From positions 2,606,501-2,670,500 of the forward strand of contig OY987226.1 of NCBI GenBank assembly GCA_963920705.1: DNA of 64,000 nucleotides, read 5' to 3'. Below, one piece after another: positions 24,872-35,220 of this stretch. Every line of letters begins with the position of its first letter. Position 1 is the stretch's first letter. Under the pieces are notes generated by a model. It was not told where the DNA came from and searched no databases. It worked only from the letters and a program-made list of their open reading frames with translations. The translations under genes were made by a program, and so were the position numbers. Source of the DNA: Odiellus spinosus (taxonomy: Eukaryota; Arthropoda; Arachnida; Opiliones; Phalangiidae).

Positions 24872-26634
24872 ATGGTCAAGCCCATAAGTATAGCCAAACC
24901 TCCGTGTCACCCCTACCGTGTTACCCCAGTAATATTAATATTATGTATAGCCAAACCTCCGTGTCACCCCTACCTTGTCACCCCTACCGTGTCACCCCAG
25001 TATTATTAATATTAGAAATATATTATCAATAATAATAATAAAATCACAATTTATAATGATAACAAGATGGTCAAGCCCATAAGTATAGCCAAACCTCCGT
25101 GTCACCCCTACCGTGTCACCCCTACCTTGTCACCCCAGTAATATTAATATTATGTATAGCCAAACCTCCGTGTCACCCCTACCGTGTCACCCCTACCTTG
25201 TCACCCCAGTAATATTAATATTATGTATAGCCAAACCTCCGTGTCACCCCTACCGTGTCACCCCGACATTGTCACCCCTACCGTGTCACCCCAGTATTAT
25301 TAATATTAGAAATACATTATCAATAATAATAATAAAATCACAGTTTAAGGTGCCTACAAGATGGGCAAGCCCATAAGTATAGCCAAACCTCCGTGTCACC
25401 CCTACCTTGTCACCCCAGTAATATTAATATTATGTATAGCCAAACCTCCGTGTCACCCCTACCGTGTCACCCCTACCTTGTCACCCCTACCGTGTCACCC
25501 CTACCGTGTCACCCCTACTTTGTCACCCCTACCGTGTCACCCCTACCTTGTCACCCCTACCGTGTCACCCCTACTTTGTCACCCCTACCGTGTCACCCCT
25601 ACCTTGTCACCCCTACCGTGTCACCCCTACCGTGTCACCCCTACCTTGTCACCCCAGTATTATTAATATTAGAAATACATTATCAATAATAATAATAAAA
25701 TCACAATTTAGGATGATAACAAGATGGTCAAGCCCATAAGTATAGCCAAACCTCCGTGTCACCCCTACCGTGTCACCCTGACCGTGTCACCCCTACCGTG
25801 TCACCCCTACCTTGTCACCCCTACCGTGTCACCCCTACCGTGTCACCCCTACTTTGTCACCCCTACCGTGTCACCCCTACCTTGTCACCCCTACCGTGTC
25901 ACCCCTACTTTGTCACCCCTACCGTGTCACCCCTACCTTGTCACCCCTACCGTGTCACCCCTACCGTGTCACCCCTACCTTGTCACCCCAGTATTATTAA
26001 TATTAGAAATACATTCTCAATAATAATAATAAAATCACAATTTAGGATGATAACAAGATGGTCAAGCCCATAAGTATAGCCAAACCTCCGTGTCACCCCT
26101 ACCGTGTCACCCCAGTAATATTAATATTATGTATAGCCAAACCTCCGTGTCACCCCTACCTTGTCACCCCTACCTTGTCACCCCAGTATTATTAATATTA
26201 GAAATACATTATCAATAATAATAATAAAATCACAATTTAGGATGATAACAAGATGGTCAAGCCCATAAGTATAGCCAAACCTCCGTGTCACCCCTACCGT
26301 GTCACCCCAGTAATATTAATATTAGGTATAGCCAAACCTCCGTGTCACCCCTACCTTGTCACCCCTACCGTGTCACCCTAGTATTATTAATATTAGAAAT
26401 ACATTATCAATAATAATAATAAAATCACAATTTAGGATGATAACAAGATGGTCAAGCCCATAAGTATAGCCAAACCTCCGTGTCACCCCTACCTTGTCAC
26501 TCCAGTAATATTAATATTATGTATAGCCAAACCTCCGTGTCACCCCTACCGTGTCACCCCTACCTTGTCACCCCTACCGTGTCACCCCAGTATTATTAAT
26601 ATTAGAAATACATTATCAATAATAATAATAAAAT

Positions 26635-26862
26635 CACAATTTAAGGTGCTAACAAGATGGGCAAGCCCTTTAGTATAGCCAAACCTCCGTGTCACCCCTA
26701 CCGTGTCACCCCTACCTTGTCACCCCTACCGTGTCACCCCAGTAATATCACAATTTAAGGTGCTAACAAGATGGGCAAGCCCTTTAGTATAGCCAAACCT
26801 CCGTGTCACCCCTACCGTGTCACCCCTACCTTGTCACCCCTACCGTGTCACCCCAGTAATAT
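26635..26862. repeat. 114-bp direct duplication at the right satellite edge
   Basis: The last two units are near-identical 114-bp copies. They share the private variants AAGGTGCTAACAAGATGGGC and AAGCCCTTTAGTATAGCC, and they lack the long AT-rich spacer. The array then stops abruptly after AGTAATATTAGATG. Confidence 0.9.
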
Positions 26863-26888
26863 TAGATGCTGGCGGTCGCAACTAATTA

Positions 26889-27345
26889 GTATATTCGTAT
26901 AATTGTTAAACGTATAAGGTTTACCCGAAGATAAGCCTTCGCCGCTTTATCTATCTACAAAATACTCGTATTCGAACGTATAACGATGGATAAGAAACAT
27001 TCGCGTTTCCAGAATTAGTCTAAAATATAAGAAAAAATATTTCAAATTGACTTTTAATTCGAAGAATAGAAATAAAACAATAAGATTTTAAATCACCTTT
27101 TTATTCGTTATTTTTCAGGAAAATTAATTTTGAATTAAATTTTTATCCGAACGTATAACGCGGATAATATTCTAAGATAAGTTTGCCATTTTTGGAATAA
27201 AACGGATATGGATTATGTTTTTTTACTTTATCTTCGAATAAGTTAACTCGAATTGCAAATAGTCTATGTTTTAATCAAACGGATAATATACATCAGAATT
27301 TAGTAGATTTTATATAATTAATAAAAATGATACGAATTCTGAGCT
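26889..27345 (+). mobile_element. ~500-bp dispersed repeat, copy 1, left-truncated
   Basis: Homologous from GTATATTCGTATAATTGTTA to TACGATAAC-type and ATACGAATTCTGAGCT sequences with the copies at 48,845-49,381 and 56,604-57,119. It lacks their first ~80 bp (CTCGGAATCGGATCGATCC). It starts only ~20 bp beyond the satellite. No coding capacity. Confidence 0.9.
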
Positions 27346-28559
27346 AAGGGTTTATATTTAGGGTAGAAATTTAGGAAAACATTTTGTATACTTTATATAG
27401 AAAATGGTAAACGTAGTTTACTTGTAGCGGAAGTTTCTCAGAACTCCATAGAGAGGAAGGTTGGTGAAAAATGGTCCCCGTCTTTTTGAAGTCTCTTTCG
27501 ATAAAAGGGGAATTAGGTTAGGCACCAAATGGAGCACGTGATGAAATTAGGCTAAAGAGAGGCTTCGCCCAATTCCTAGGCTTTGCCTTATACGAGTTTC
27601 TCCCGCCCCCAAACGGGGGCCGTTTCAACTAATAGAGGATACGCCGCGCTAGATTCTAACCCACTCTTATCACTCTTCCCTCTTCTTTTCTCTTTTTCCA
27701 AGAAAGTTTACGGAGTTTTCCAAAAGGAGAAAAATCTAATTGACTTATTTTTTAGAAGGGCTACGTTTTATTTTTATTTTTTGTATTTATTTTGGAACAC
27801 TAACTCTTTAAGAAACTTATATTTCGTTTTTATATTGGAGGGGAAATCGTATTTGGGTGAACTCAGGTGTACAGCGAATTCAAGAGTGTTTGACCCCTCG
27901 GTTAGGACATTACAAGCACTGTTGAAGGCTGAAATAATATGATTGGTCCGAATTTAACTCTTATATTCAAATTTAAATATATCTAAAAAATATATTTTTG
28001 GACATTGTGAGTCCGAAAATAAATTCAAAAGATGTTCCTTTTTTATCTCCAAGTTTACCTTTAATAGATAAAGATAAATTAACACAACATAGGGTTGATA
28101 AGCTTCCCCTAACGTCCAAAACAGTGCAGGATAAAGTAGAAACCAATAAAACCACTCTGTATAATTTGTTAATTTGGAACTGTTTGAGTTTTCTAGCTAC
28201 GGCATCAAGTATTTTTTTTCACGAAACCCAAAGAAGTTTAGTATCTATTAAAAAAGCTTCTTTCATTTCACCACGTCTGGTTTTTCCTTTATATTATCTA
28301 TATTATACTTGTTTATATATTTTTAACCTTTTTGGGAGCTGCAACTTGGTTTGTTTGCGTTACAATTTACTCTTGCCCGAGTGATTTTAAAATAAAACCT
28401 CTTTTAAAAGGAATTCAGATTAGTTTCCGGACCGGGGGTTGACTCCGGTTCAGAGCGCAGACTAACACGTATTTCGCATTAAACGCATTAAATAGCAGAC
28501 GAATTTTCTCTCTCAACCATGTACACCGGCCGGATACCCAACTTATACTTAAAGTTAGC
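27346..28559. other. No supported gene; fragment of a foldback family at 28,040-28,165
   Basis: 28,078-28,160 (GGGTTGATAAGCTTCCCCTA, then ACGTCCAAAACAGTGCAGGA) matches the left arm of the element at 36,553-36,930. The 119- and 128-codon open frames here (27,583-27,942 and 27,998-28,384) have no recognisable domains. The second includes that repeat fragment, so I do not call either. Confidence 0.45.
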
Positions 28560-28835
28560 CTGTCACGTGTTTTTCAAGAACTCCAAATGGAAATTGAGTC
28601 ATATTTTCGGGTTGATCGTTAAAAAATGATTCAAAATATATATACATATGTCATAGAACAAAATTACAGTGTCTGTAAAAATTCATATTTTATAATCGAC
28701 AAATTAAAAATTTCCCACGATACTACGTCATCATGGTCACGTGACTATCGTAGAGCCTACAGCTGATTCTCGCGCTTTCTTGCACGTGATAGGGTCACTT
28801 TCTCGCTGTCTTTTTCGTAAAAGAAATCAAGTATA
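28560..28835 (+). mobile_element. CRE/E-box-bearing dispersed repeat, copy
   Basis: The motif series is AACTCCAAATGGAAATTGAG, TCATATTTTCGG, ATATATACATATGTCATAGA, TACGTCATCATGGTCACGTG, TCGCGCTTTCTTGCACGTGA and TTTTTCGTAAAAG. The same order is found at 59,352-59,645 and, reversed, at 39,665-39,945, with partial copies elsewhere. Non-coding. The conserved TACGTCA and GTCACGTGAC are discussed under findings. Confidence 0.82.
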
Positions 28836-29529
28836 CTGATTTTTCTTGAACTTTTCTTTGCCAGGATTTATTTTGCATGATTATCGTTGGAATTATCGAC
28901 TCAGTTGGATGGAGGTTATTCCAAACTGTGTCGCAGTATTGCCGAAATACAGAAAGGGTCCCTGACTGACGCGGGGTAAGTGGAAAAGTGTGTTACTTCT
29001 CTATCTCGCGGTCGCCTAGCCCCAGACACGTATAGCCTAAACGTTAATCGATTACCTGTTAAACTTGGCTAGCTTACAGTGTCGTAGAACACACCTTGGT
29101 CGTCACTGTTTTTATAGCATCAGTCTTCATGATATTTTACTATCGTGGAACATTTTAGGCTTAAATTGGTGTTTATTTAAACCTTTGAAACACGCGAACC
29201 GTAACCATCCTTGATTGGGGGGAAAATATATCTTAATAAGTAGTTAAGACTAATTAATACTGCCGCCTGACACAATATATTAAAATTTAATTTATGCCTA
29301 ACCGGACATCACTAATATAAGTTGGTTTGGTATTTATAGCTTACCCGTATTTGTATATTATTAAAATTAAAAATTCTTCTCAACCCGTGGGAATTTTGGT
29401 TCGCGTAAAGATCGTGTTATACACGCTGTTTAAAATTTTCTACTCGAAAGATAATTTGTTAATGAACCTTACAAGAAAAAGGAAAAAAACTGCCCATCCT
29501 TCGAAACAACCACGCGTTATGAATAATAA
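28836..29529. other. No gene recognised; donor-like site at about 28,975
   Basis: CGCGGGGTAAGTGG at 28,970-28,983 resembles a 5' splice site and follows moderately GC-rich sequence. No partner acceptor or open frame was identified. The rest is AT-rich. Confidence 0.35.
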
Positions 29530-29533
29530 TTAA

Positions 29534-29849
29534 AAGGAATCCTGGAGCTAAAAATGGAACAGCAATATTTAAATAGAAATAAATTTTAAAATAGGCTTAG
29601 CGGGATTCATGGAGATCAGCTGATTTCCTCGCGAATAAGGTCTAGCGACCAATCGAACGCGATTGTAAGTCTCGTGGAGATCTCGCGTGAACGATATGCC
29701 TTCGCTGATTGGTCGCTATACCTTACACGGAAGCAATTCAAGTGATCTCCATGAATCATGCTAAGCCTATTTTGATTTTTAAATTTATTTCTAGTTTAAT
29801 ATTTGTTCGTAAACTTGTTATTGGTGGATTACATTTGTGCATTCTCCCT
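29534..29849 (-). mobile_element. TTAA-flanked foldback element, copy with damaged left arm
   Basis: The right end CATTCTCCCT abuts TTAA at 29,850-29,853. The left arm has lost the AGGGAGAATGC tip and begins near AAGGAATCC after a TTAA at 29,530. The inner arms (TAGGCTTAGCGGGATTCATG ... GAATCATGCTAAGCCTA) and the centre (GTAAGTCTCGTGGAGATCTC) match the reverse complement of the element at 46,630-47,065, so it is inserted in the opposite sense. Non-coding. Confidence 0.8.
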
Positions 29850-29853
29850 TTAA

Positions 29854-30231
29854 AAGAGTTTTTTGATAAATTGACCATGAATCTCCTTATCCTTTACATA
29901 ATTTCGTAGCCTTTTTGGAATATGAGGGGGAAAGATGAGTTGATGAGGTATTCCCGTCAGCGCCTCGTAAACTGTGGCTATATAGGTAACTTCAGTGAGA
30001 AATATACACTGTAGAGCAGCGCCAGAGCAATATAGAGTAGATCCATTAATGATATTGAATAACGGCGCTAGGGATTTCTTCACTCTTCTGGTGAATGTAT
30101 ACTGTACTCACTGCTCCCATCTGAAAATATACTTATATCATAGCGTCAATAGCATAGCCCATCAGGGAAATTTAAAGGGTTAGTAAGCTTTTTTTTTTTT
30201 ACAACCCCTTCGTGAAAAATGCAATGCTTTA
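29854..30231. other. No gene recognised
   Basis: Overlapping short open frames on opposite strands have no recognisable domains. A poly-T tract lies at 30,189-30,200. Confidence 0.4.
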
Positions 30232-30517
30232 AAAGCCGCGTTCATACTAGGCATTGGAATCGATTTAAACCGTTTCAAAATGTTTCCCAAGAGTCGTGTG
30301 AACTTTGACCTATTTTAGCAATTTATCCAAAACTTTTAAAATTATAAATTTGCATTTTTGATGATTTTACTAAAGGAAACCGCTTTCAATCTTAAAATCA
30401 ACTTTTCAAGTTAATTATTATATAATGATCTTTGAATTTGACCTCAAAATTTTACAATTTGACCTTTCTTAAAAGGTTAAATTAAAGTTTGAGTCTTTAA
30501 TGTGAACACGACTGAAA
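30232..30517 (+). mobile_element. GCGTTCATACTAG-family element, AT-rich subfamily
   Basis: Left end AAAGCCGCGTTCATACTAGG, right end TAATGTGAACACGACTGAAA. The inside is AT-rich with TTTGACCTCAAAATTTTAC and GACCTTTCTTAAAAGG, shared with 5,256-5,505. It lacks the GATTCGGCTGG core of the long form. Non-coding. Confidence 0.7.
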
Positions 30518-31162
30518 GGAAATTCAAAGAAAGTTTAATTCAAAACGATTTGTTGAGAAATTTTAAAGATAACCAAATTTTTTGCAACTAACCCTTTAAG
30601 TATAGGCAGGCGCCCACCCTGTTTGCGCCGCGGGTGAGCAAAGGGGGGGCATTTGTTAGTGTAGATAATAAACGACGAAGCGAAACTCATTTCCCTTAAT
30701 TGCAAAAATGAGAAGAAATAACGCCGATGAAGGCGAGAAATAGGCTTACGTTCGCCGTCAAACCTTTTCTACAATTAAGCCTAGATTACCCCGGATTACC
30801 CTTATTCAACAGGTGCTTTAGTTTGCCCTAGTTTCTATATTTCTTTATTAATAATCTCGTAGAGAACATAATCACCATCGAGTCCATCCTTAATTCGAGA
30901 GAGATTGTATTCTTTTTCATCTTTAATCTTTACCGCGTTAGAAGGCGGAAATCTTTACTTTATTATACAGGTTTAGGCCTAGATAGCTGGCAAATTGGTT
31001 ATCGAATAATAGTAACAACTTCGGGTGGAAAAATTACTTTCGGTGAGAGGGTAATAAATACGGGTAATATAAACAGGAACCGGAAATGTTTTCTTTTAGT
31101 ATTATCTAGTTCTTCCGGGTGTCTTATAGTTTAGTGGCTGGATTTAAATGAAAAAGCAATTT
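30518..31162. other. No gene recognised
   Basis: Mixed sequence with TTAGGCCTAGATAG at 30,965 and a G7 run near 30,643. No repeat match. Confidence 0.4.
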
Positions 31163-31305
31163 TAAGTGAGGCTAAAACGAATTTTTCATTAATTTAAGTA
31201 GCATTTTCGGAAAGATCGTTAAAAAACGGTTCAGAATATATATACATATGTCATAGAACCAAATTACAGCGACCGTAAAAATACATATTTTAAAATCATA
31301 TATTT
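31163..31305 (+). mobile_element. CRE/E-box repeat family, left-end copy
   Basis: Starts TTAAGTGAGGCT, then TTCGGAAAGATCGTTAAAAA and ATATATACATATGTCATAGA, up to ACATATTTTAAAATC. It is truncated before the TACGTCA/CACGTG part. The TTAA-GTGAGGCT start parallels TTAAAGTGAGGCT at 59,354. Confidence 0.75.
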
Positions 31306-32864
31306 CCTAATTAAAATTTATGGCCCGGCACCTGTAATATAAAATTTATGAATGCCCCCTCGCCTGTAATAATATCTATTTTACAACTATTTATAAACGT
31401 TGGACACCCCTTTTTTCTTGAGAATTATGGTATCACCCTGTTACTCTTCCATCCCCGCTCCCCGTACCGCGCACGATGACAATGTTCTCGTCCGGGGGGG
31501 GGGGGGGAGGAATCCCGCAAGTTGATAATTTGTTAGAAGTTTCCCGAAGATTCCCGAAGATCGGCGAAAGTTTGCGCGCGTCAGCGGCGTAACGGTTTCG
31601 ATAGACTTTAAATAAGTTTTAAATTAATTGCGTGACCGAGTTTAATAGTGTCAAATTGTGTATTACGAACTAATCTTCGAGCTTACGAAGTTAATTTACG
31701 ATCTCAAACAGGGTGAGTGTCATATTTTTACGATTTTAATTGATGTTCACAATTACACTAAGCCTTGTCTATATTTTAAAATTTTTAAACCGTGTATCTA
31801 TGGCGATTAACTCTGCGTCATACACGTTTGTCGTTTTAGGCTTAACATTTTAATGTAATGGAAAATATTTGGTAGAAGGGCTGTTACGTAATTTATTCTG
31901 GTATTGTTTAAGTTTGAATTCGCCAATATTTTTTCCCTTGAAATGTTTGTTAGGCTTATTATTTTGATTGGTTTTGACCGGTTATGCAGTTCCCTATAAT
32001 TTCGCGTTAGGCCTGCTCTACCTGTACAGTCTGTACTTAGTAAATTCTAAGGAATATTCTGGAAATAAGCTGAGGTGAGGGGGACATCCATTAAAATCCT
32101 TTACTATTGTTATTATTATTGAAAATGGAGTGAATCTTTTAACGCTGGGTTTATTATTATTAAGCTTGTTAGCTAATAAATGATTCCATTCCTTCTTAGA
32201 AATAACTTAAATAAGTTGTTATATATAAACTATATATTCTCGGGGCGGAAATATGCCTGCAATAATTTTAAATGAAAAACAATTAAGTGTGAGAAATGAC
32301 ATATCATTGACAGGGCTCCCACTAGGTCCCATAAATACCTAAAACCCCCTAATTTTTTTGGTGTCCCTATGATTTCTTACGCTATAGCTTCGCGTTCTGT
32401 AATCTTCCTGTAAATAATACCGATACATCATGGAAACCCCACATCCATGATATATCGCTGGAATTTACAGGATAATCAGTACATGATAAAAAACTTAATT
32501 GAACGGGACTATGATTTGTCACCCATTAGTTTCGTGTTCTCATATCTTCATGTAAATAATACCGATCATGGAAACCCCACAAATATCTCATTTCTTCTTC
32601 AATTGGTTCCTATTTTCTCCCTATTTTAAATTTTTGGTTATTATTTCACCCTATTTCCTTATTTTATTTTCTGATTTTGTTGGGAGCCCTACACTGATGA
32701 CTTTAAGCCTAATTTAAATAACAAATTTAAACTTTGATTCTGTTTAAACCAATTGTAGTTTTGGGAAAATGGAAATTAGGAGAACTATTTTGGGAGAATT
32801 GAGGGAAAATAATCTGAAATAGATAAATATATAAAAGGGAGGAGTCCTTTTTCGTAAGTTGAGC
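31306..32864. other. G14 run, CpG-richer patch, small direct repeat; no gene recognised
   Basis: A run of 14 G lies at 31,494-31,507. The CpG-rich patch at 31,440-31,620 is followed by CAGGGTGAGTG near 31,707, a plausible 5' splice site. A ~60-bp direct repeat (CTGTAAATAATACCGAT, CATGGAAACCCCACA) occurs at 32,387-32,448 and 32,527-32,587. No coding exon is recognised. Confidence 0.4.
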
Positions 32865-33045
32865 GTCGACGTCACCTGTGACGTTTCTTGTACAGAAACA
32901 CGGCGCCCGCAGTCAGAATGACAAAATTATAAAGATCTCTAGTTTTACTCTCAAGCTTAACGCCCGCTTTCTCCGCGCCTGCGCTCTTTATACATCCGGA
33001 ACTCTAGGGGATGAGTGACGTCTACAGTGACGCGGCCGCTAAACT
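32865..33045. promoter_or_regulatory. GC-rich patch with clustered CRE-like palindromes
   Basis: GTCGACGTCACCTGTGACGT at about 32,865 contains the palindrome ACGTCAC-CT-GTGACGT. GAGTGACGTCTACAGTGACG at 33,013-33,032 has two more ACGTC/GTGACG sites in roughly inverted arrangement. Such sites bind CREB/ATF-type bZIP proteins in animals. Whether this is a promoter or the inverted ends of a small element cannot be decided from one copy. Confidence 0.4.
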
Positions 33046-33445
33046 AACAAGTTGATCAAGCCGAACTGAGCTATTTATATAATCATCTATTGGCATAAAA
33101 ATTAGAAAAATCATTAATTTCCAAATTGTTCGTTATTACAATTTTTTTTTTTTTTCAATATTTTACTTTTTAAAAATTGTTCCTTATTTTTTGGGTTAGT
33201 TAATTGTAGGCTTAAAGTAGACTTCGCAACTAGCTGGCTCGATTGTCAAAACGATTCCACGCCCACCTCAGATTTCTTTTGATATTCTATTATTAAAGTT
33301 TATTTTCAAATAGTTCTATAATAACGTCGATTTTTGAAATTTTGTTCATAATGTTTCGACTAGTTGTAGGCTTAAGAGTTTAGGATGAAAGAAACCCTGA
33401 GCGGAGAAAAATGAAGAGTATCTTTCCATATAAGTGTTGAAAATA
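33046..33445. other. No gene recognised
   Basis: AT-rich DNA with poly-T at 33,141-33,155. No repeat or coding evidence. Confidence 0.4.
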
Positions 33446-33815
33446 GTTCACGCTTGGTTTGTCGAGGAATTCCGTCGACAAGCGGAACTAATCGCGGCTC
33501 CACCGTTGGGCGCCCAATTTATCACTCGGTTGCGGGGGTGGGTAAGGGATGGGTAACCTTTTAAGACCAAGCATGAGCTCCCCCATATAGCCTCGGGTCC
33601 CGAGCTTGTCCCCTGTCGACGGATCTTCCTCTTTCGGTCGCGTCTCTTCTTGAGGGTGTCACGCGATGAATGTCCGCGTGCGCGAGGCGCGTTAGGCCAC
33701 CTGTCCGAACACTTCCTCTTAATAAATGACCTAGACGACAATGACCACCACGCTACTCTGTGGTCAAAAACGCGAAGAGATCGCGAGAGAGAAGATACAG
33801 ATATAAGCAAAAGTA
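33446..33815. other. GC-rich patch containing TTGGGCGCCCAA
   Basis: Distinctly GC-rich. It includes a perfect 12-bp palindrome TTGGGCGCCCAA at about 33,515. On the reverse strand this reads TTGGGCGCCCAACGGTGGAG, loosely like a retroelement primer-binding site. A 120-codon reverse frame spans the patch, but its Arg/Ser-rich peptide resembles no family I know and looks like translated GC-rich DNA. Unassigned. Confidence 0.3.
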
Positions 33816-33817
33816 TA

Positions 33818-33865
33818 TAACTTCATTCCATGAAAGTAAACAACGCCTCGTAGCTAAAATATTTG
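33818..33865 (+). repeat. End fragment of the AAGTAAACAACG family
   Basis: TTCATTCCATGAAAGTAAAC followed by AACGCCTCGTAGCTA matches the left ends at 38,603 and 53,035. Only about 45 bp remain. Confidence 0.7.
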
Positions 33866-33944
33866 GCTAAAGATTCAAATTGTTTCTCATATTCTGAGTA
33901 AACTATCAGCTGACCCCGATTGATAAACTATGTCAAATAAAATG

Positions 33945-34052
33945 TGGAAATTGCCAATTGTCAGGGAAATTATTTGGAAATGGTCAGGAAAAACCTGGAA
34001 AAGTCAGGGAAATTAACTTCCGAAATTTTGTACGAACCCTGACTACGTCATC
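33945..34052 (+). mobile_element. Short relative of the CAGGGTTGCCA element
   Basis: Contains several TCAGGGAAATT and GTCAGGAAAAACCTGG motifs and ends ACGAACCCTGA, resembling the right end of the elements at 35,221-35,861 and 43,945-44,318. Truncated. Its end abuts a fragment of the CRE/E-box repeat. Confidence 0.65.
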
Positions 34053-34096
34053 ACTATGGTCACGTGATTTCGCTGTTGTAAAGCCTACTTAGAATA
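34044..34096 (+). repeat. CRE/E-box repeat fragment
   Basis: CTACGTCATCACTATGGTCA then CGTGATTTCGC, TTGTAAAGCCTAC: the central part of the family only. GTCACGTGAT is retained at 34,059-34,068. Confidence 0.7.
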
Positions 34097-34524
34097 TATA
34101 ATCGGGGGAAAATTGCGAAATTAAACATAAATCTTAATATCCTTATTAGTAATTTATATTTTTGATTTTTTTATTTCCAAATAGACACGATTCATTAACT
34201 AAACTTTTGCAAATATATATTACGTATCAGAAATAAAATAATTTATATTAAGCCTAAGAGATAATAAGTATTTTCCAAATCCCCTACAAATCCTTTTATC
34301 CGAAGATAAGCTAAAATTTGATTTATAATTAAATTTTGCTTTTTAATATCTTTTTCTGAAGAATTAGGCATTTCTTTAAAGGGTTAGTAGCGCGGTATTT
34401 TGCGAACCTTAATTCTTTATTTAAAGTGAGACTGTCAGCGATCTATTTAGATCTATTTAGAGTTCATTAAAAAAAATTTACTGCCTCATTTTACAAACAA
34501 GAATTCCTTCTGATCTCCGGTCAC
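34097..34524. other. No gene recognised
   Basis: AT-rich. AAAGTGAGACTGTCAGCG at about 34,420 is reminiscent of the AAAGTGAGGCT terminus of the CRE/E-box family. Confidence 0.35.
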
Positions 34525-34765
34525 ACTAGCATTTCTTAATCGATATGAAACTGTAAAATCAAACTGATATTATCTTTATAAATCGATTTATCGTAGTTTC
34601 ATCTATCGGTTGTTGAAGCCGAATCGATACGAAACTTGTTCCCGAAGCAGTTTCGAGAAATCGAATCGATTCGATAAAAAATGGTTTCTCGTTCACACGA
34701 CTCTAACGAAACGTTTTGAAGCGGTTTAAATCGATTTCAAGGCCTAATACGAACGCGACTTTAGT
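34525..34765 (-). mobile_element. MITE-like element, GCGTTCATACTAG family, long form
   Basis: Begins GGTCACACTAGC and ends CTAATACGAACGCGACTTTA. The core has CTATCGGTTGTTGAAGCC, GAATCGATACGAAACTTG, CAGTTTCGAGAAATCGAATC. Slightly shorter than the other long copies. Non-coding. Confidence 0.75.
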
Positions 34766-35217
34766 CTTATAATGATTAGCTTTTATTCAGACACAAATAT
34801 TGATTTTAAAATAAATTAAAATATTCAAGACAACAGCAGCCGGGCGCGAAATTTTCTGATCCAACTAGTTTCATAGTGGTCCATTTCTTTTCTAATTTAA
34901 GGCGACCTCTAACCCCAGTTTGATAAAGTCTAAACGTCTAATAAGGATAGACATAGACAAGCGGGCGTCTGCTAAACATTACAGACTAATTTATTACGGC
35001 TCAATGCTTCAAATATTTAGGAAGATGAGAGAGAAATGAAAATTTACTTCGACTTTTGTTTAATTAAGCAGCTCTTATAATTAAAGTTACGCCTTAACCT
35101 ATTTCTTTATATTATATTTTAGATAATATTTTTATCTTTTTAATTCAGTAAGTATTAAAAACATTGAGTTGATTAGTTTTTAAAGGGAGGGTGAAGTGGA
35201 AAATTAAAGGAAGACTA
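34766..35217. other. No gene recognised
   Basis: AT-rich DNA without repeat or coding evidence. Confidence 0.4.
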
Positions 35218-35220
35218 TTA

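Larger units (their letters stand above)
13806..26868. repeat. 13-kb hierarchical satellite array built on a 14-bp unit
   Basis: The base unit is GTGTCACCCCTACC (variants CTTGTC, CTTTGTC, CATGTC and CCCTGACC). Runs of 2 to about 18 base units start after AGCCAAACCTC and end with GTGTCACCCCAGTA. Two spacers separate the runs. The short one (~35 bp) is AGTAATATTAATATTATG plus TATAGCCAAACC. The long AT-rich one (~95 bp) includes GAAATACATTATCAATAATA, AAAATCACAATTTAGGATG and ATAACAAGATGGTCAAGCCC. One long plus one short spacer with their 14-mers makes the common 195-bp unit, and the common variants 138, 209 and 252 bp differ by whole modules. Spacing was read from successive AAGATGGTCAAGCCC starts. 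The C-rich strand is always the plus strand. Many overlapping 60-110 codon frames arise because the 14-mer has no plus-strand stop. No independent sign of coding. Confidence 0.97.

Noticed and set aside
14238..26678. Dozens of overlapping 60-111 codon frames in the satellite (Pro/His/Thr/Ser-rich repeats)
   Set aside because: The 14-bp unit lacks plus-strand stops, so all three frames are open at once. Frames run into each other at ATAACAAGATGG and differ between units. No codon-level constraint is visible.
13806..26868. CRISPR-like appearance of regular repeats
   Set aside because: The spacers are themselves repeated and nearly identical, the repeats are direct 14-mers, and the genome context is eukaryotic.
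13806..26868. G-quadruplex potential of the satellite's minus strand
   Set aside because: GGGG tracts recur every 14 nt with 10-nt loops, longer than favourable. Too weak to report as a feature.
29534..29849. Inverted centre of this foldback relative to the copy at 46,630, suggesting a loop flip
   Set aside because: The arm details (CTGATTTCCTCGCG) are also exchanged, so the whole element is simply inserted in the opposite orientation.
33448..33810. 120-codon reverse frame
   Set aside because: Lies in a GC-rich patch where stops are rare. The Arg/Ser-rich peptide resembles no family I know.
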